The notes under the pieces are model-generated. The model was not told where the DNA came from. It did not search any database and was given only the letters and a program-made list of their open reading frames with translations. Both the position numbers and the translations under genes were made by a program. 64,000 nucleotides of DNA from AP-16 sp963755055 (GTDB lineage Bacteria > Pseudomonadota > Alphaproteobacteria > Rhizobiales > Xanthobacteraceae): positions 1 to 64,000 of the forward strand of contig CAVWIS010000055.1 in assembly GCA_963755055.1 (NCBI GenBank), given 5' to 3'. Positions within the stretch are counted from its first letter, which is position 1; each line of letters begins with the position of its first letter. Below are positions 60,165-64,000 of this stretch, piece by piece.

Positions 60165-60904
60165 GCAGGATCCTGTCGCACCACCGCGGTCGCGCCGAAC
60201 AGTTTCTCGAATTCCCGTCGCAGCACGATGTCGACCTCGGGCATCGTCACCGGCAGGCCGAGATCCACCAGGCTGGTCACGCCATGGCGTGGCTCCGCGA
60301 CGCCGCAGGGCACGATGCCTGAATAGTAGGCGAGATCCGGATCGACGTTGAGACTGATGCCGTGCAGCGTCACGAACCGGCGCACGCGAATTCCGATGGC
60401 GGCGATCTTGTCCTCGCAGCCTTCGCCTTTGTCGGGCCGGCGCACCCAGACGCCGACGCGATCCTCGCGCCGCTCGCCGCGCACACCGAATTGCGCGAGT
60501 GTCCGGATCAGCCATTCCTCCAGGCTGGCAACGAAGCGGCGGATATCGGGCACCCGTCGCTTGAGATCGAGCATCAGGTAGACCACCCGCTGACCCGGGC
60601 CGTGATAGGTGAATTGTCCGCCGCGCCCGGACGCAAACACCGGAATCGTCGCCGCGATGAGGTGGTCGGGTTTGGCGCTGGTTCCCGCCGTGTAGAGCGG
60701 CGGGTGCTCGAGCATCCAGACGAGCTCGGCGGCGTCGCCGGACGAGATCGCCGCGACTCGCGCGTCCATGGCGGCCACCGCGCTCTGGTAGTCGACCAGA
60801 CCGGGCGCGATCGCCCATTCGACGGCCGGCGCACCGGGCGCCATCCTGAGCCCGAACGGCAGATCGCCGCGCGTCGCTGCCGGTCTTGCCTCTCTGACGA
60901 GCAT
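60125..60904 (-). CDS. lipB: Octanoyl-[ACP]:protein N-octanoyltransferase (lipoate synthesis)
   Basis: 259 residues. It transfers octanoyl from ACP to apo-lipoyl domains. LEHPPLYTAGTSAKPDHLIA, GRGGQFTYHGPGQRVVYLML, the catalytic Lys in EDKIAAIGIRVRRFVTLHGI and the catalytic Cys in YSGIVPCGVAEPRHGVTSLV are all present. ATG 60904 is preferred; an upstream extension to 61012 has no family similarity. It overlaps the acylphosphatase gene tail-to-tail by 40 bp. Confidence 0.94.
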   Translation of the reverse strand: MLVREARPAATRGDLPFGLRMAPGAPAVEWAIAPGLVDYQSAVAAMDARVAAISSGDAAELVWMLEHPPLYTAGTSAKPDHLIAATIPVFASGRGGQFTYHGPGQRVVYLMLDLKRRVPDIRRFVASLEEWLIRTLAQFGVRGERREDRVGVWVRRPDKGEGCEDKIAAIGIRVRRFVTLHGISLNVDPDLAYYSGIVPCGVAEPRHGVTSLVDLGLPVTMPEVDIVLRREFEKLFGATAVVRQDPAQIVGSTENSSPE

Positions 60905-61303
60905 CGGTCTGATCTTGCGGTTGGAGCGCGTTCCGGAAAGCTTAGCGGTTTTGCGCCGGCAACACGACCCGAGGGCGGCGTCCTTCAGCCCGTCAGGCGG
61001 CGCGCCGGGCAAATCGGGCGGTTGCGATCTTCATCGCCGCGCCTCCGCGCGGATCAGCGCCAGCCCGCTTTCCGGGTCCAGCACCTTGCGCAGATGGGCA
61101 GCTTGGTCATCATTGGGCTCAGGTCCTCTCGACCGGGGCGGCATCGAAGCGCCATTGGGCTGCGCTCATGCGTCCAGACCTCCGGGCTCCGATGTTCAAC
61201 GTGAAGAGCAGCCGCACGTTCCAGGACCGCAAATGCCGGCGGCATGGTCGCCTGGAACCCGACGCTGCCGCAGCCGTTGGTATCGGCAACGGTAGCGAGA
61301 ACC
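60905..61303. other. Gap of about 400 bp, possible minus-strand remnant
   Basis: No confident gene. On the minus strand two adjoining frames read MVLATVADTNGCGSVGFQAT (from about 61305) and QAAHLRKVLDPESGLALIRA (about 61090-61035). Together they might be a decayed or frameshifted short gene, but no family is recognised. Confidence 0.3.
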
Positions 61304-61594
61304 ATGGCCACCAATCTTCCGTCTCGCGCGGCGCCCGCAACCGCGCGGCAAGACCCGCGCATCCGCGCCCTTGCCCAGCAAATGCTCCTGGCCGGCGGCA
61401 CCACGGTCCTGTTCGTCGGCCTGCTGCTGCTCAACCACGGCCAGCATCTGCTGCAGCTGATCCTGCGGTCGCCGCAGGCCTTCGTGCCGCTGGCCTTGCT
61501 GTTGGTCGGATTCCTCGGGCTGTTCGGCTGCGCGATGTTCGCCTCAGCCCTCCAGGGCGGAGCGTCCGATGCCGGCGACGGTCCATCGCGATGA
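61304..61594 (+). CDS. Small membrane protein, two predicted helices
   Basis: 96 residues. A charged N-terminus (ARQDPRIRALAQQM) is followed by hydrophobic segments LLAGGTTVLFVGLLLLNHGQ and FVPLALLLVGFLGLFGCAMF. Not recognised beyond this. The stop overlaps the next ATG (ATGA). Confidence 0.6.
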   Translation: MATNLPSRAAPATARQDPRIRALAQQMLLAGGTTVLFVGLLLLNHGQHLLQLILRSPQAFVPLALLLVGFLGLFGCAMFASALQGGASDAGDGPSR

Positions 61595-61902
61595 TCGCCA
61601 GATCGGCAGGAAGAGAGACGGCTCCGCCTGGCGCGGCCGGGAAGCGGAGCCGTCGTGCCGCCGGCGACGGCGCGGCGACGCGGCGCAAGCTCGTCGAATT
61701 CGATGCCGAAACGTGGAGCAGCCTTGATCTGTTGAGACGCGACACGTTCGCGACCTTTCAGGAGCTGGCGGACGAGGCGTTTCGTGATCTTCTCAAGAAG
61801 CACAATCGCCCGGTCACCTTGCGTGACGCGCTGAGGCAGAGCGCCAGGGATCTGGCGTCTGGCACAAAGCCGCGGCGGGCAGCCGTTAGCAAGTCGGGCT
61901 GA
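61591..61902 (+). CDS. Small basic protein, possible ribbon-helix-helix DNA binder
   Basis: 103 residues, Arg/Ala-rich first 30 residues, then KLVEFDAETWSSLDLLRRDT and FQELADEAFRDLLKKHNRPV. The beta-like VEFDAETW followed by two helices resembles ribbon-helix-helix proteins that Bradyrhizobium-type genomes carry in many copies. Coupled to the upstream small membrane protein. No toxin partner is evident. Confidence 0.6.
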   Translation: MIARSAGRETAPPGAAGKRSRRAAGDGAATRRKLVEFDAETWSSLDLLRRDTFATFQELADEAFRDLLKKHNRPVTLRDALRQSARDLASGTKPRRAAVSKSG

Positions 61903-62238
61903 GACTGCAGCGGCGCCTTACGGTTATGGGGGTTACGGATTCGGCGGCGGATGCCTCCAGGACGAAGGGTATGGTCGGCTTAGCCCTTGCGACGGCGGCG
62001 GCGCCAGCTAACGCCTGGCCGACTTGCCAAGAAAGGACGGGTGGCGGGCCCGTCCTTTCTTCAGCAGGGTCGCCCCATCGGGTAATTTCGTAGGGCGATA
62101 TGCTCGTCTGCGCCGTGCTTCGTGCCGGTAACCCAAAACGGCAAATTCTTCGCCGCATGGCCACAAAATTGCTAACCTTCCCTCCCATAGGACGCGTGCA
62201 CGGGACGGGCCGCGAGGCCCCAGGGGAGGGACGATGGA
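61903..62238. other. Intergenic region with a Gly/Tyr-rich coding remnant and a terminator
   Basis: From about 61884 to the TAA at 62009-62011, one frame reads ..AETAAAPYGYGGYGFGGGCL and ends CDGGGAS, the style of a small secreted Gly/Tyr-rich protein, but no start codon is in frame. A hairpin terminator follows at 62031. The rest shows nothing except the GGGAGGG Shine-Dalgarno of the next gene. Confidence 0.4.
62031..62061. terminator. Hairpin terminator, possibly bidirectional
   Basis: Perfect ten-base stem AAAGGACGGG (62032-62041) and CCCGTCCTTT (62049-62058) around a 7-nt loop, with A-rich left and T-rich right flanks. Confidence 0.65.
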
Positions 62239-62685
62239 ATGAGGTTCCATGCCATCACGGCTGCCTTCTTGTTGCTGCTTGGTACGATGTCCGCTCCAGC
62301 GGCGGTCAGGATCGACGGGGACCCGGGGGGGCGAATCGACCAGTATCTGTCGAAATTCGAGGCGTTGCGCAGCTCGGGCGAGCGGGTGATCGTCGATGGC
62401 CCGTGCAACTCGGCCTGCACGCTTCTGCTCGGCAAGCTGCCGCGCAACCAGGTCTGCATGACCGCGCGTGCCAGCCTTGGGTTCCATGCGGCGTGGACGC
62501 CGGACCAGTCCGGACGGCCGGTCTCGAGCCCGATGTGGACCAGGGTCCTGTGGAGCAATTATCCACAGCACATCCGCCATTGGATCAGCCGCCATGGCGG
62601 CCTGACGCCGCGAATGATCTACCTGCGCGGCAATGATCTCACCCACATGTATCCGCGCTGCGGATCGGAGGCCGCCGGCCGGTAG
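62239..62685 (+). CDS. Small exported hypothetical protein (COG3904-like)
   Basis: 148 residues with a signal peptide (MRFHAITAAFLLLLGTMSAP, cleavage after SAPAA). The segment SGERVIVDGPCNSACTLLLG with two Cys resembles the ClpP-like periplasmic COG3904 group, followed by a Trp/His-rich C-terminus. The ATG at 62239 is chosen because GGGAGGG lies eight bases upstream; an ATG five bases earlier is followed at once by a stop. Confidence 0.65.
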   Translation: MRFHAITAAFLLLLGTMSAPAAVRIDGDPGGRIDQYLSKFEALRSSGERVIVDGPCNSACTLLLGKLPRNQVCMTARASLGFHAAWTPDQSGRPVSSPMWTRVLWSNYPQHIRHWISRHGGLTPRMIYLRGNDLTHMYPRCGSEAAGR

Positions 62686-62821
62686 CGCTCCGCCTCCGGC
62701 GACCTGACGCAGCGATCCGGAGGATCGTCTGCGCACGGCCCCGAATCGGGTTCAACTGGGGCCCCGGTCGGCTGATCCCGGCTGCTCGGTTTTTGGCTCG
62801 CCAGCGTCGTCGCGGTTTGCC

Positions 62822-63256
62822 ATGATGGGTGCGAGCAGCAGAGGTGAGCCGGTGCGGAATGTTTTTTCGGCGATGCGGCAGGCGGGGCTCGCCGCCATGG
62901 CCATCCTGCTCGTATGGGGGAGCTCCGTCATGGCGCAGCAGGACGGCGGTCAGCAGGATTCCTTTCTTCTCACCATTTTCCTGCGTCACGATCAGAGCAA
63001 GAATCTCGACCAGATCAATGCCCAGCTGCGCCAGCAGGATTTCTACAAGAAGTTTCCGCCGCCGGGCATCGAGATCGTCTCTTGGTATGTCATGATGGGC
63101 ATCGGCCAGGTCGTGACGCTGCGGGTTCCGGCCGGCCGGTTGCGCGAGGTCAACCGGTCCGTGGAGCAGAGCGCCTGGGGGGCGTTCCGCACGGAGTTCT
63201 TTCCGACCTACGATCTTAAAGGCGTGATGGAAGAAGAGCGAAAGAAGAATCAATAG
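62822..63256 (+). CDS. Small exported hypothetical protein
   Basis: 144 residues. A signal peptide ends near SSVMAQQ (LAAMAILLVWGSSVMA). The mature part has SFLLTIFLRHDQSKNLDQIN, PPGIEIVSWYVMMGIGQVVT and VPAGRLREVNRSVEQSAWGA, an alpha-beta layout similar to dimeric stress-responsive barrels. No family is assigned. The start may be ATG 62822 or GTG 62852; both keep the signal peptide. Confidence 0.65.
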   Translation: MMGASSRGEPVRNVFSAMRQAGLAAMAILLVWGSSVMAQQDGGQQDSFLLTIFLRHDQSKNLDQINAQLRQQDFYKKFPPPGIEIVSWYVMMGIGQVVTLRVPAGRLREVNRSVEQSAWGAFRTEFFPTYDLKGVMEEERKKNQ

Positions 63257-63364
63257 TTCCTTGCGTGCGCCGGCGGGCTCGCTTCGCCGCGGATGCCGCA
63301 CTCCCGGGTCGATTGCAATCGCGCGCCCATCGTGGCAGGTCCTGTCTCCGCCACGGAGCCTTGC

Positions 63365-64000
63365 GTGAAACCAACTCGACGATCCCTCCTGCGCGCTGCC
63401 GGGCTCGCCATCGCGGCGCCGGCCATGAGCAGGCTGGGCGCACCCGCGGCGGCGGCCGATGCCGCGGCCTGGCGACACGGGCTGTCGCTGTTCGGGGACC
63501 TGAAATACCCGGCGGATTTCCGCCACTTCGACTACGTCAACCCGGCGGCGCCGAAGGGTGGAACCGTGCGCCAGGTCGCAGTCGGAACCTTCGACAACTT
63601 CAACCCGGTTCCGGCCGGCGTGAAGGGCAATCTGGTCGAAGGCACCGAGCTGATGTACGACGCCCTGATGACGTCGTCACTCGACGAGCCGTCGAGCGAA
63701 TACGGGTTGATCGCCGAGGTGGCGAGCTTTCCGGCCGACATCTCCTCGGCGACCTACCGTCTGCATCCGGCCGCAAGATGGCACGACGGCAAGGCGATCA
63801 CGCCCGACGACGTGATCTTCACCCTCAACGTCTACAAGCAGAACAATCCGCAGCAAGCCGCCTATTACCGCCACGTCGTCGCGGCGGAGAAAACCGGGGA
63901 GCGCGAGGTCACCTTCAGGTTCGATGCGCCGGGCAACCGCGAGCTGCCGCAGATCGTGGGCCAGCTTTCCCTGCTGCCGAAGCACTGGTGGGAGGCGGCC
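63365..64000 (+). CDS. Extracellular peptide/oligopeptide-binding protein (YejA-like), cut by the window edge
   Basis: First 212 residues of an SBP_bac_5 family protein. GTG 63365 starts KPTRRSLLRAAGLAIAAPAM, a Tat-like signal with twin Arg. The mature part GLSLFGDLKYPADFRHFDYV, NPAAPKGGTVRQVAVGTFDN, LMYDALMTSSLDEPSSEYGL and HDGKAITPDDVIFTLNVYKQ matches YejA/microcin C-type receptors. The frame is open to base 64000. A transporter operon (permeases and ATPase) is expected to the right. Confidence 0.88.
   Translation, partial: MKPTRRSLLRAAGLAIAAPAMSRLGAPAAAADAAAWRHGLSLFGDLKYPADFRHFDYVNPAAPKGGTVRQVAVGTFDNFNPVPAGVKGNLVEGTELMYDALMTSSLDEPSSEYGLIAEVASFPADISSATYRLHPAARWHDGKAITPDDVIFTLNVYKQNNPQQAAYYRHVVAAEKTGEREVTFRFDAPGNRELPQIVGQLSLLPKHWWEAA

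Overview
The window is a high-GC chromosomal segment from an alphaproteobacterium, most likely of the Hyphomicrobiales in the Bradyrhizobium/Rhodopseudomonas/Rhodoplanes neighbourhood. This rests on the gene order (rpoC, str operon, S10/spc/alpha operons, then later rarA, rluC, a HAD phosphatase, ATP12, fliK, an FlhB-like protein and acyl-CoA carboxylase), on the cysteine-free S14 type, and on the palindromic intergenic repeats. No species call is justified.

Layout. 0.2-23.9 kb (+ strand) is the transcription/translation superoperon: rpoC, rpsL, rpsG, fusA, tuf, rpsJ, rplC, rplD, rplW, rplB, rpsS, rplV, rpsC, rplP, rpmC, rpsQ, rplN, rplX, rplE, rpsN, rpsH, rplF, rplR, rpsE, rpmD, rplO, secY, adk, rpsM, rpsK, rpoA, rplQ, closed by a textbook intrinsic terminator. 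24.0-27.3 kb (-) holds an M81/MlrC-type metallohydrolase, a polysaccharide-deacetylase-fold enzyme and an SDR. 27.4-31.6 kb (+) holds an HtrA protease, RarA and an RluC-type pseudouridine synthase. 31.9-36.6 kb (-) is a tightly overlapping three-gene 2-oxoacid:acceptor oxidoreductase module. 36.8-38.4 kb (+) resumes with the HAD phosphatase and ATP12. 38.3-43.9 kb is an accessory island bracketed by a roughly 450-580 bp direct repeat that copies the last 12 codons of the ATP12 gene and its downstream DNA. It carries a multidomain cell-wall lysin and an orphan ABC-type binding protein. 44.0-46.5 kb has a tandem 240-bp repeat followed by fliK and an FlhB-C-like gene. 46.5-60.9 kb contains both subunits of a propionyl/acyl-CoA carboxylase about 8 kb apart, a SUKH-like gene pair, a hotdog thioesterase, an amidohydrolase, a B12-type radical SAM gene, a peroxiredoxin, a gamma-glutamylcyclotransferase, an acylphosphatase and lipB. 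61.3-64.0 kb has small membrane or secreted proteins and the start of a YejA-like peptide-binding protein cut by the window edge.

Quality caveat. At least eight genes carry single-base frameshifts, most of them +1 insertions. Affected are rpoC, rplE, rplF, rpsE, secY, adk, rpoA, the hotdog gene and the radical SAM gene (many). Most of these are essential single-copy genes, so the shifts are best read as uncorrected sequencing errors. Coordinates given for them span the whole gene.

The most interesting non-routine signals are: the duplicated cassette of a perfect CtrA-type box (TTAA-N7-TTAAC) next to a leftward hairpin/U-tract terminator, which could encode a small RNA; the direct-repeat-bounded lysin island; the kor-type module inserted in otherwise conserved synteny; and palindromic repeats that supply stop codons to neighbouring genes.
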